Shown here: positions 1 through 6,200 of the stretch, in pieces
Numbering within the stretch: position 1 is the stretch's first letter
How the letters are laid out: each line of letters opens with the position of its first letter
Origin: Candidatus Hydrogenedentota bacterium
GTDB lineage: Bacteria > Hydrogenedentota > Hydrogenedentia > Hydrogenedentales > SLHB01
Assembly: GCA_007130675.1 (NCBI GenBank)
Contig: SLSB01000218.1
Coordinates: 1-6,677 of the forward strand
Direction: 5' to 3'
Length of the DNA stretch: 6,677 nucleotides
The notes under the pieces: generated by a model
What the model was told of the DNA's origin: nothing
The model's database searches: none
What the model saw: the letters and a program-made list of their open reading frames with translations, nothing else
Made by a program: the position numbers and the translations under genes

Positions 1-694
1 CGCCAACGTGTATTTGCTCAACGCGGGCGACATATTCGTGCGCCACGCGGACCGCTGGGCCGAGCCCAACGACGTCGCGTATTACCGCGAGCGGTCCGCG
101 TTCATGATAACCACCATGAACGCCGTGGGCTTCGACGCCTGCACGCTTGGCAATCACGAGTTGTTCTACATTGAAGGGTATACCCGCGAGGCTCTCGAAC
201 TGGCGGAGTTTCCGTTGCTCAGCGCCAATATCCGGCTCGATACGGACAAGCTGCCCCCGTTGAAGCCTTATGTGGTTTTCGAAACCGACAACGGATTGAG
301 CCTCGCCGTGCTTGGTCTGTCGCGGGCCAACCGGCGCCCCGGCATCGAGGTGCTGGACTTCATCGAGACCGCGCGCGAATATGCGCATCTCGCTGACGAG
401 CATGATCTCTTTGTGGCGCTCACCCACATCGGATTGCGGACCGACCGGGAACTCGCCGAGACCATGCCCGAGCTCGATGTGATCATCGGCGGTCACTCGC
501 ACAATGTGCTCGGGGAGGGCGAGCGCGTCAACGGCGTGCTCATCGGCATGGCAGGCGGAGCGCCCCATCAGGAAGACCCCGAAAGACCCAAGTACCTCGG
601 CAAGATTAGAGTCACCCTCGAAAACGGCCGCGTCATCGATAAAACGGCGCGCGTATTCATATTCGAGGCCGAGGTGGCGCAACCGGTCTCGTGA
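1..694 (+). CDS. Exported calcineurin-like metallophosphoesterase (5'-nucleotidase type), 5' end outside window
   Basis: The gene runs in from the left edge (first full codon at base 2) and 230 residues are visible before the TGA. The metallophosphoesterase motifs seen, counted from the first visible residue, are GD (D10), GNHE (N51, H52, E53), the THIG histidine (H142) and GGHSH (H165, H167). These correspond to the two-metal site of the UshA/5'-nucleotidase family. The first motif (DxH), any signal peptide and any N-terminal domain lie upstream of the window. The C-terminal substrate-binding domain of true 5'-nucleotidases (5_nucleotid_C) is absent: the protein ends soon after the metallophosphoesterase fold. 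Over this part it aligns almost without gaps with the next gene at about 70% identity by eye, so the pair is a tandem duplication, and this copy was probably exported as well. It should hydrolyse a phosphoester with two divalent metals; the substrate cannot be told from sequence. Family call is firm, substrate unknown. Confidence 0.88.
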   Translation, partial: ANVYLLNAGDIFVRHADRWAEPNDVAYYRERSAFMITTMNAVGFDACTLGNHELFYIEGYTREALELAEFPLLSANIRLDTDKLPPLKPYVVFETDNGLSLAVLGLSRANRRPGIEVLDFIETAREYAHLADEHDLFVALTHIGLRTDRELAETMPELDVIIGGHSHNVLGEGERVNGVLIGMAGGAPHQEDPERPKYLGKIRVTLENGRVIDKTARVFIFEAEVAQPVS

Positions 695-706
695 CGCCGG
701 TTCTGA

Positions 707-740
707 CAGGGCGAAACTGAGTGCGGCCCTGGATTTCGCC
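707..740 (+). terminator. Overlapping inverted repeats after the first phosphoesterase gene
   Basis: Two alternative hairpins share bases just after the stop codon. CAGGGC (707-712) can pair with GCCCTG (726-731), and GGCGAAA (710-716) can pair with TTTCGCC (734-740). They exclude each other because both use 710-712. There is no run of T after either stem, so an intrinsic terminator is only a weak possibility. Two mutually exclusive stems could also arise by chance in GC-rich DNA. Confidence 0.22.
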
Positions 741-822
741 GAAAACCTGAGATTTGCCTCTGGATCCGCTATGCTGAAGCGGACTGAGGCATACGAAACA
801 ATGACAAGAAAGGCGGTTGCTC

Positions 823-1953
823 ATGAATGGCATCTTCTTGAAAAGCACTCGCCGCGGATGCGCCTTTTCGCGCTGCCTGGCCGTCGTTGTGGCAGTGGGC
901 ATACTTGCGGCTGCGGCCGACGGAGCCACACTGACCGGCACGGTCCTCGGTCCTGATGAATCGCCTGTCAGCGGGGTGGTGGTCGAGACGGGCTCGCTCG
1001 AGGCCGTGACGGACGAAGCGGGCGCGTTTCGCCTGACCGGACTGGATACAGGCAAAGCCATTGTCCGGCTTCGCGGTGACGCGGGCGAAGGCCGCGTGGC
1101 GGTCACCTTGGGCGACGACGACACCGCCGTGGTGCTGAACTATCCCGTGATTACGACGGTGGTGTTGCTGCACGACAACGATACCCACTTCAACTTCAAC
1201 CAGCGCGAGGCCTTCGAGGCCGAGGTAAATGCCATCCGAGCGCGTTACGCCAACGTTTTTCTGCTCAGCGCGGGCGACATCTTCGTACGCCACGCCGACC
1301 GGTGGGCCGAACCCGGCGATATTTCGTACTACGAAGAAATGTGCGCGTACATGATAGATATCATGAACGATATCGGCTACGACGTCTGCACGCTGGGCAA
1401 CCACGAGTTGTTCTATCTGGACCACTACACGCGCGAGGCGCTCGAGAGGGCGCGGTTTCCCTTGCTCGCGGCGAACATCGGCATTGAGACCGATAAACTG
1501 CCGCCCGTAAAACCCTATGTGATATTCGAAACCCAGAACGAACTGAGCATCGCCGTGCTGGGAATTACCCGTTCCAATGAGAGGCCCGGCGTCGAGACGC
1601 TCGATTTCATCGAGACCGCCCGCGCGTATGAGCAGCTCGCGGACGAACACGACCTCTTTGTGGCGCTAACCCACATCGGCCTGAGCCGCGATCGCGCATT
1701 GGCCGAGGCCATGCCCGAGCTTGATGTGATCATCGGCGGGCATACCAATCACCTCCTCGAGGAAGGCGAACGCGTGAACGGCGTGCTCGTAACCATGGCG
1801 GGCGGACCGCCGCCGGGACACCAGCATCAGGTGAATCCCGAATGGCCCAAATATCTCGGCAAGATAAGGGTCATCTTCGAGAACGATCGCATAATCGACA
1901 AGACGGCGCGTGTGATGACGTTCGAGGCGGAGGTGGTTCAGACAGCGCCGTAA
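823..1953 (+). CDS. Exported metallophosphoesterase with N-terminal carboxypeptidase-regulatory-like domain
   Basis: A 376-residue protein. I start it at ATG 823, six bases after AGGCGG (811-816); an in-frame TTG at 817 would abut that site. Residues 1 to about 35 look like a Sec signal peptide: basic start with an RR pair, hydrophobic core at about 19-32, and a likely cut near ADGA. Residues about 36-108 match the carboxypeptidase regulatory-like beta-sandwich fold (GTV...SPVSGVVVE...TDEAGAFRLTGLDTG). Residues about 110-372 are a calcineurin-like phosphoesterase with D120/H122 (DTH), D152 (GD), N193 and E195 (GNHE), H284 (THIG) and H307 (GGHTN). The residue matching the last metal ligand, H167 in the upstream copy and Gln or His in the family, is Asn309, with a histidine right after it. 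There is no 5_nucleotid_C domain. It is likely periplasmic or cell-surface and acts on an unknown phosphoester. A 128-bp gap and a hairpin separate it from the upstream paralogue. Confidence 0.9.
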   Translation: MNGIFLKSTRRGCAFSRCLAVVVAVGILAAAADGATLTGTVLGPDESPVSGVVVETGSLEAVTDEAGAFRLTGLDTGKAIVRLRGDAGEGRVAVTLGDDDTAVVLNYPVITTVVLLHDNDTHFNFNQREAFEAEVNAIRARYANVFLLSAGDIFVRHADRWAEPGDISYYEEMCAYMIDIMNDIGYDVCTLGNHELFYLDHYTREALERARFPLLAANIGIETDKLPPVKPYVIFETQNELSIAVLGITRSNERPGVETLDFIETARAYEQLADEHDLFVALTHIGLSRDRALAEAMPELDVIIGGHTNHLLEEGERVNGVLVTMAGGPPPGHQHQVNPEWPKYLGKIRVIFENDRIIDKTARVMTFEAEVVQTAP

Positions 1954-1956
1954 TTG

Positions 1957-1976
1957 CCCGGCACGGATGTGCCGGG
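1957..1976 (+). terminator. Hairpin four bases after the phosphoesterase stop, candidate terminator
   Basis: CCCGGCAC (1957-1964) pairs perfectly with GTGCCGGG (1969-1976) around a four-base GGAT loop, three bases after the TAA. The stem is strong and very GC-rich. The following bases are GCAGGTTTC, so the T run is short and displaced. It could be an intrinsic terminator of moderate strength or an mRNA 3' end stabiliser. It argues against simple read-through from the phosphoesterases into the esterase gene. Confidence 0.45.
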
Positions 1977-2038
1977 GCAGGTTTCAGCGTTGGCGAATGA
2001 AGATGCGCTGTCGCCGCCCATGGCGGCATGGCTCAATG

Positions 2039-2045
2039 AAGGAGG
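2039..2045 (+). promoter_or_regulatory. Strong Shine-Dalgarno that sets the esterase start
   Basis: AAGGAGG lies five bases before ATG 2051. It decides the start against in-frame upstream candidates (back to 1967, and ATG 2036, which overlaps the site). The ATG it selects opens straight into a signal peptide, which supports the choice. Confidence 0.8.
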
Positions 2046-2050
2046 CGGAC

Positions 2051-3373
2051 ATGCGACATCCCCTATTATTGCTCGGCGCGGCCCTAACCATGGTTGTCTG
2101 CTCCGTGACTGGCACGGCCGAGGAGGCCGTGCTCGAGGTTTTGCGTAACGCCGCAATCTCTCTGGAATCGCCCGATGACTTGCAGCCCCTGTACGACCGG
2201 GTCGGCGATGCCCGGTATGTCCTCCTCGGCGAAGCCAGCCACGGCACCCGCGAGTTCTACACGTGGCGGGCCGCCATCAGCAAGCGCCTGCTCGAGGACC
2301 ACGGGTTTTCGTTTGTCGCCGTCGAGGGCGATTGGGAGGCGTGTTACCGGCTGAACCGCTATGTAAAGGATTTGCCGGGCGCGGGCTCGAGCGCCCGCGA
2401 AGTGCTCGAGTCATTCGACCGATGGCCCTTGTGGATGTGGGCCAACGAGGAGATCGCCGAGCTGGCCGAATGGCTCCGCGAGTTTAACGCCGACCGTTCC
2501 GCCGAAGACCGCGTCGGCTTCTACGGCATGGACATCTACGGCGCGGAGGATTCCTTCCGGGCGTTGCAGGCCTTCCTCGCGGCCTCCGATGCCGATGAGG
2601 CGGCCCGGGTTGCCGAACTGATCGAACCCTTCGGGCCGTATGCGGGGTCGCCGCGCGACTACGCGCAATTCCTCGCCCAAGGCGGCGAGGCGATGAACGA
2701 GGCCATCGAGCGGGCCGTCGAGAAGATGCGCCGCGCCGCTGACGCCCTCGCCGATGACAATGATAAGGCTTTCTTCAATGCAAAACAGCATGCCCTGGTG
2801 CTCAAACGAGCCGAGCAGCATTATCGCGGCATGCTGATGGGCGGCGCGGCATCATGGAATGCCCGGGTCGGTCACTTCTACGCCACCGTCGAACGCCTGA
2901 TGGACTTCTACGGCCCCGGCGCGCGCGCCATCGTCTGGGCACACAACACCCACATCGGCGATGCCCGCGCCACCGACATGGCACAGCGCGGCCGTCAGAA
3001 CATCGGCCAGCTTGTCCGCCAGAATCATGGCGAAGACGCGGCGGTGCTGGTTGGATTTGGCACCCATCGCGGCCGGGTGCTGGCGGGCGCATCCTGGGAA
3101 GCGCCCATGCAGCGCATGATTGTCCCGGAAGCCCAACGCAACTCCGCAGAAGACCTCTTCTACCGTCTCGGACATGACAAAGCCCTCGTGGTGTTTGAAC
3201 CCAATCACCGCGAAGGACCTCTGGGCGCTGTGCGCGGACACCGCGCCATTGGCGTGATTTACGACCCCCAGCGCGAGCACCTCGGGAACTATGTCCCGAC
3301 GATATTGCCCCAGCGCTACGACGCCTTCATCTTCCTCGCCGAAACCGGCATTCTCACGCCGGTACATGAATGA
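2051..3373 (+). CDS. Exported erythromycin-esterase-family hydrolase
   Basis: A 440-residue protein of the erythromycin esterase family (Erythro_esteras), close to the usual length of about 400-420 plus a signal peptide. Residues 1 to about 23 form the signal (MRHPLLLLGAAL...GTA); the Cys at 17 has valines before it, so a lipoprotein site is unlikely. The catalytic signature is intact: GEASHGTREF with E61 and H64, R73, E92 in VEGDWE, and the late pair H298 and H301 in WAHNTHIGD. The spacing of E61/H64/R73/E92 matches E43/H46/R55/E74 of EreB as I recall it, and the late pair matches H285/H288. Further family features are WMWANEE, FYGMDIYG and VGFGTHRG. Members hydrolyse the macrolide lactone or other esters, and many have unknown substrates. 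Export is unlike cytoplasmic EreA/EreB, so macrolide resistance is possible but not shown. The gene converges on the TonB-like gene, with 16 bp between the stops. Confidence 0.88.
   Translation: MRHPLLLLGAALTMVVCSVTGTAEEAVLEVLRNAAISLESPDDLQPLYDRVGDARYVLLGEASHGTREFYTWRAAISKRLLEDHGFSFVAVEGDWEACYRLNRYVKDLPGAGSSAREVLESFDRWPLWMWANEEIAELAEWLREFNADRSAEDRVGFYGMDIYGAEDSFRALQAFLAASDADEAARVAELIEPFGPYAGSPRDYAQFLAQGGEAMNEAIERAVEKMRRAADALADDNDKAFFNAKQHALVLKRAEQHYRGMLMGGAASWNARVGHFYATVERLMDFYGPGARAIVWAHNTHIGDARATDMAQRGRQNIGQLVRQNHGEDAAVLVGFGTHRGRVLAGASWEAPMQRMIVPEAQRNSAEDLFYRLGHDKALVVFEPNHREGPLGAVRGHRAIGVIYDPQREHLGNYVPTILPQRYDAFIFLAETGILTPVHE
3344..3363. repeat. Inverted repeat at the convergent gene ends
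   Basis: ACCGGC (3344-3349) and GCCGGT (3358-3363) form a perfect six-base stem with an eight-base loop, inside the last codons of the esterase gene and just beyond the TonB-like stop codon. On the minus strand the stem is followed by TTTC. It could serve as a weak shared terminator for the two converging genes. The lack of a real T tract keeps this low. Confidence 0.25.
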
Positions 3374-3389
3374 GACCGCACATTCGAGG

Positions 3390-4373
3390 CTACATATAGC
3401 TGAAGGTCCAACGGATCTCGAGATTTTGCGTGCGGTAGATGGCGGGCACGTCGAACGGAAACGGGGGAAACGGCGCGGCCCGCTCGATGGCCTGCTTGCA
3501 CAGCGCCGCGAACGTCGGTGAGTCGCCGTATTCGATGATTTCCGCCCGGACCAGCTTCCCTTGCGGGCTGATGGCGCACTCGAGCACCGCTTGCGTCCGC
3601 GAGGTGCCCGAAAAACGAATCTCGAGCATGGTGCGCCAATGGCGCTCGACGCGGTCTCGAATCTCTTTGAGATATGGACCGAGTTCGTGCTCGAGCGCCT
3701 CGAAGCCGACAAATCCTCGGCCCGGAGCCCCGCCATCCGGCCGTGATTTGGACACACCGAGCCGGGGTTGCGACGGAACTGCAGGCGCCGCATCGGGCTC
3801 GGCCCACGCCATCTGTTCGCGTTCGTCTTCCTGCGTCTCGCCGTTCAAGGGGAACAGCTCCTCCTCGATACGGTCAAGCGCCGCCAGGAGTTCCCGTTCC
3901 TCCTCAGCCGGAGATTCCGGTTCGGCGTCGATGGATTCCTCGGGCTCCGGCTTGGGCGCCTCGGCCACCGCCTCGGGCGCGGGAGATTCCGGCGGGGCGG
4001 GCGGTTCGGGCGTGACAGGTCCCGCGAGGTTGTCGATATCCGAGATCTGGTCAAGGCGCGGAGCGGCCCGTTCACCTTCCGAATCCTCGATATCGCTTGC
4101 TTTGGACGCCTGGTCCGAGATCAGATCTGTATCGGGGTCGACCTCGGCATCCGCGGGCACGGCCGTGTCTACGAAATGGCGCATACCCTCGGGTTCGGGT
4201 TGAAGGTTGAGCACCAGCGGCTCTTCACGGAAACCGCCGGGGCCGATGGCATCTACAGGCGTCCTGGCGGCCACCAGCGCGAATAGGGCCAGGCACGCCA
4301 CATGGATCACCACGGCAGCGGCACCCGAGCGCGCCATGCGCCGTGCGTAGTTGTCAGGTTCGCGCGTACTCAT
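3390..4373 (-). CDS. TonB/TolA-like energy transducer with acidic linker
   Basis: A 327-residue protein with the three-part TonB layout. A short basic N-terminus leads into one membrane segment at about 17-37. A long periplasmic linker at about 50-225 is rich in Pro, Glu and Asp. The C-terminal domain, about 233-327, resembles TonB_C/TolA-type folds (YLKEIRDRVERHW, then AVLECAISPQGKL, then FPPFPFDVP and a final beta strand). Such proteins use proton-motive force, through ExbB/ExbD or TolQ/TolR, to drive outer-membrane processes. The membrane helix keeps the TonB histidine (H24), but the serine four residues before it in E. coli TonB is Ala20 here. The linker has Pro-Glu runs instead of the Lys-Pro arm of enteric TonB. 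No exbB, exbD or receptor gene lies in the window, so the partner and cargo are unknown. ATG 4373 has only a weak purine stretch (GAAGAGAG) before it; ATG 4337 is an unlikely alternative that cuts off the basic N-terminus. Confidence 0.8.
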   Translation of the reverse strand: MSTREPDNYARRMARSGAAAVVIHVACLALFALVAARTPVDAIGPGGFREEPLVLNLQPEPEGMRHFVDTAVPADAEVDPDTDLISDQASKASDIEDSEGERAAPRLDQISDIDNLAGPVTPEPPAPPESPAPEAVAEAPKPEPEESIDAEPESPAEEERELLAALDRIEEELFPLNGETQEDEREQMAWAEPDAAPAVPSQPRLGVSKSRPDGGAPGRGFVGFEALEHELGPYLKEIRDRVERHWRTMLEIRFSGTSRTQAVLECAISPQGKLVRAEIIEYGDSPTFAALCKQAIERAAPFPPFPFDVPAIYRTQNLEIRWTFSYM

Positions 4374-4382
4374 CTCTCTTCG

Positions 4383-4412
4383 ATTGTATCAAACTCTTCG
4401 CTACGGCGTGAA
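4383..4412 (-). promoter_or_regulatory. Candidate sigma-70 promoter of the TonB-like gene
   Basis: On the minus strand, TTCACG (4412-4407) is followed after 18 bases by TACAAT (4388-4383). The -10 box matches consensus at five of six positions and the -35 at four. Transcription would begin about three bases before ATG 4373, giving a nearly leaderless mRNA. This gives the TonB-like gene a way to be expressed separately from the aminotransferase 168 bp upstream. Confidence 0.38.
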
Positions 4413-4433
4413 TGGCCCGTCGAATGTTTCGAG

Positions 4434-4460
4434 TGTGCGGCTGCTCAACACGGCCGCATA
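4434..4460 (-). terminator. Hairpin between aminotransferase and TonB-like genes
   Basis: TGCGGC (4436-4441) pairs with GCCGCA (4453-4458) around an 11-base loop, and the stem extends by one G-T and one T-A pair to 4434/4460. It sits in the 168-bp gap after the aminotransferase stop. No T run follows on either strand. It could slow read-through or be chance. I see nothing else in this gap apart from the candidate promoter. Confidence 0.22.
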
Positions 4461-4541
4461 CCCGCATGGCTGTGCTCGCCGATAGAACGGTACTCCCTGT
4501 GTCCAGCGCGGACCCCCGGCGGAATGGAGGAAGGTTGCTTT

Positions 4542-5843
4542 CTAACTGGCTACATACGTGTCTATAGCCTCGCGCACGGTCTGGTAGATCCACGTGCGGC
4601 GGGCATCGTCGGTTTCGAGAATGGTCATGCGAAAGCCGTCGTGGCTGCTCTGAAATCCCGATAAGGGCACAACCACGATGCCCGTAGCACCCATGAGATA
4701 GTACACGAAACGGCGATCCGGGGGGACGCCCTGCACCATATCTTCGATACGTTGGCGCACAGCAGCGTTTTGTATGGGGAGGCTTTGGCGATCATTCAGC
4801 ACGCCCGGTTTGAACATTACCGTGAAATAGAATGCGCCGCCGGGTTTGATGACGATGACCGAATCGCACCCATCGAACGCCGCCGCGGCCTCGCCGGCGC
4901 GCGCGTCGAACGTGGCAGCCCGTGCAGCCAGGTGCGCGGGATACCGCGCGTCGCCAATAATCGGCGGAATCGACATCTGCGGGAGTGTCGTCGAGCATAC
5001 CTCGAGGCGTTTTGCGGCAATCAGGCTCTCGACATACTCCGCGAAGTTCGCGTCGCGGTGTTTGTTGAGCACCTCGAGCCAGCCGCAGCGCGAACCCGGC
5101 CAGGGATACTCTTTGCTGATGCCGCGCATCGCCAGGGCGGGCACATCGCCGATCCACTCACTCATGTGTAGACGCGGATTGCCGTTGTACACGATGTGCA
5201 CGTATATCTCGTCGGCGATCATGAACAGGCGGTGTTCGCGGGCAATAGCGGCGATCTCCTCGACGATCTCGCGCGGGTATACCGCACCTGTCGGATTATC
5301 GGGCGAAAGCAGCAGAATGCCCGCAATCGAGTCGTTGTACTTTACCTTCTTGCGGATATCGTCGACATCGGGCAGCCACCCGTTATACGGATCAAGTTCA
5401 TAGGTCACGTGGTTGTAGCCCGAATGGGCCGCTTCCGCCGATGAATGGGTGCTGTACGCAGGCGAGGGGCCGAGGACGCGCGCTTCGCGGCGCAGAAATC
5501 CGTAAACCTTGGCCACGGCATCACCTAGTCCATTGAAGAAAATGATGTCGTCGGTGGATACCTGCACCCCGCCGGGCCGCTGGTTGACCAACTCGGCCAG
5601 AAAGTTACGCGTTGCCGGCACCCCCGCTGTGTCGCAATAACCCCACGATACCGGGTCGTCGACAAGCTCCTTGATGATTAAACTCATCCACTCGGGCACC
5701 CGTTCGCCCTTTTCGATAGGGTCGCCAATGTTTTCCCAGGTAATGGCTTGGCCCAAGTCGCGGATTTCGTATGCCACCGCAACGATCTCGCGGATGGCAT
5801 AACTCAGATTGGCCGCTCCCTCATGAACTATGTTGCGTCGCAC
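4542..5843 (-). CDS. PLP-dependent class I/II aminotransferase (AlaA/AspC-like fold)
   Basis: A cytoplasmic fold-type I aminotransferase of 433 residues from the chosen start, normal to slightly long for the family. Counting from there, the hallmarks are SPDNPTG (N183), ADEIY (D211, pairing with the PLP ring nitrogen), the Schiff-base lysine K244 in ISKEYPWPG, R252 (phosphate contact) and R405 in DGFRMTI (likely binds the substrate alpha-carboxylate). The N-terminal WENIGDPIEKG and WGYCDTAGVPATRNFL segments are typical of this branch. It should move an amino group between an amino acid and a 2-oxo acid; the substrate cannot be assigned. The start is uncertain. GTG 5843 gives an N-terminus (RRNIVHEGA) like that I expect for relatives, with GGAG ten bases upstream. 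GTG 5849 has the same GGAG at four bases. GTG 5873 adds ten residues and follows GGAAGAG. A short ORF overlaps this start. Confidence 0.87.
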   Translation of the reverse strand: MRRNIVHEGAANLSYAIREIVAVAYEIRDLGQAITWENIGDPIEKGERVPEWMSLIIKELVDDPVSWGYCDTAGVPATRNFLAELVNQRPGGVQVSTDDIIFFNGLGDAVAKVYGFLRREARVLGPSPAYSTHSSAEAAHSGYNHVTYELDPYNGWLPDVDDIRKKVKYNDSIAGILLLSPDNPTGAVYPREIVEEIAAIAREHRLFMIADEIYVHIVYNGNPRLHMSEWIGDVPALAMRGISKEYPWPGSRCGWLEVLNKHRDANFAEYVESLIAAKRLEVCSTTLPQMSIPPIIGDARYPAHLAARAATFDARAGEAAAAFDGCDSVIVIKPGGAFYFTVMFKPGVLNDRQSLPIQNAAVRQRIEDMVQGVPPDRRFVYYLMGATGIVVVPLSGFQSSHDGFRMTILETDDARRTWIYQTVREAIDTYVAS

Positions 5844-5913
5844 GTGCACTAGACTCCAAGGGACTGCCGCCACGCCGCTCTTCCATGTCTACGGGACATG
5901 AAATGCGCGGCAT
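5821..5913 (-). CDS. Possible 30-residue upstream ORF overlapping the aminotransferase start
   Basis: ATG 5913 follows GGGAGG (5926-5921) by seven bases, a better ribosome site than any of the aminotransferase starts has. The ORF encodes 30 residues (MPRISCPVDM...TQHSS) and stops at 5821, inside the aminotransferase gene in another frame. A -10-like TATAGT (5938-5933) just upstream, with a poor -35, would put it at the very start of the transcript. It could be a translated leader that couples or tunes aminotransferase translation. The peptide shows no recognisable domain and no run of one amino acid of the kind attenuators use. It may be chance. Confidence 0.25.
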   Translation of the reverse strand: MPRISCPVDMEERRGGSPLESSARATQHSS

Positions 5914-6200
5914 GAGCCGGCCTCCCGCATGAACTATACCCTCTTGGATATGCGCTGAACATGCGCAGAATTCTGCCCGATCCGCCACAAAGACGAAAGA
6001 GATAAGACCGGATTTTACGATTCCACATGCCCCGATGCAAGAAAATCTCTCGGAAGCTGTTCGCTTTGTCTCAAAGCTTGTGGAAGCTTCCCTGCCCCAT
6101 GCCGCCATCGAGAGAATGATGGGATGGAAGGCCGCCTACCCGACAGTTGTGAGAAACCAGCAACGCGGCTGTCTGAAGGGTCTGACCTTGGCCCCACCAG
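5914..6200. other. Gap of about 290 bp without a convincing gene
   Basis: This lies between the repressor stop and the aminotransferase leader. Open frames on both strands (for example 6035-6424 plus) lack a good ribosome site and a recognisable domain, and the plus one runs antisense through the repressor gene. Notable structure is limited to AAGCTT repeated at 6074-6079 and 6084-6089, the second inside the ten-base palindrome GGAAGCTTCC (6082-6091), and a -10-like TATAGT at 5938-5933 on the minus strand. I see no terminator with a T tract, no tRNA and no mobile-element end. Confidence 0.5.

Noticed and set aside
754..775. TTGCCT followed by TATGCT before the second phosphoesterase, as a promoter
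   Set aside because: The two boxes are only 10 bases apart, too close for a sigma-70 promoter of 16-18 bases spacing.
859..882. RR pair in the phosphoesterase signal peptide read as a Tat signal
   Set aside because: The sequence is TRRGCAF, lacking the usual Phe-Leu-Lys after the arginines; a Sec signal is the simpler reading, though Tat export is not excluded.
769..1650. Minus-strand frame of 293 residues opposite the second phosphoesterase
   Set aside because: The plus-strand frame has all the catalytic motifs and a paralogue next door; the minus frame is a shadow in GC-rich DNA.
2107..2118. Signal-peptide region of the esterase read as a lipoprotein site
   Set aside because: The only cysteine there (Cys17) follows MVV; a lipobox needs a small residue such as Ala or Gly just before the Cys.
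3439..4203. Plus-strand frame of 254 residues, Ser/Ala/Gly-rich, opposite the TonB-like gene
   Set aside because: It is the antisense reading of the Pro/Glu-rich linker and the C-terminal domain; its low-complexity composition is a by-product of that.
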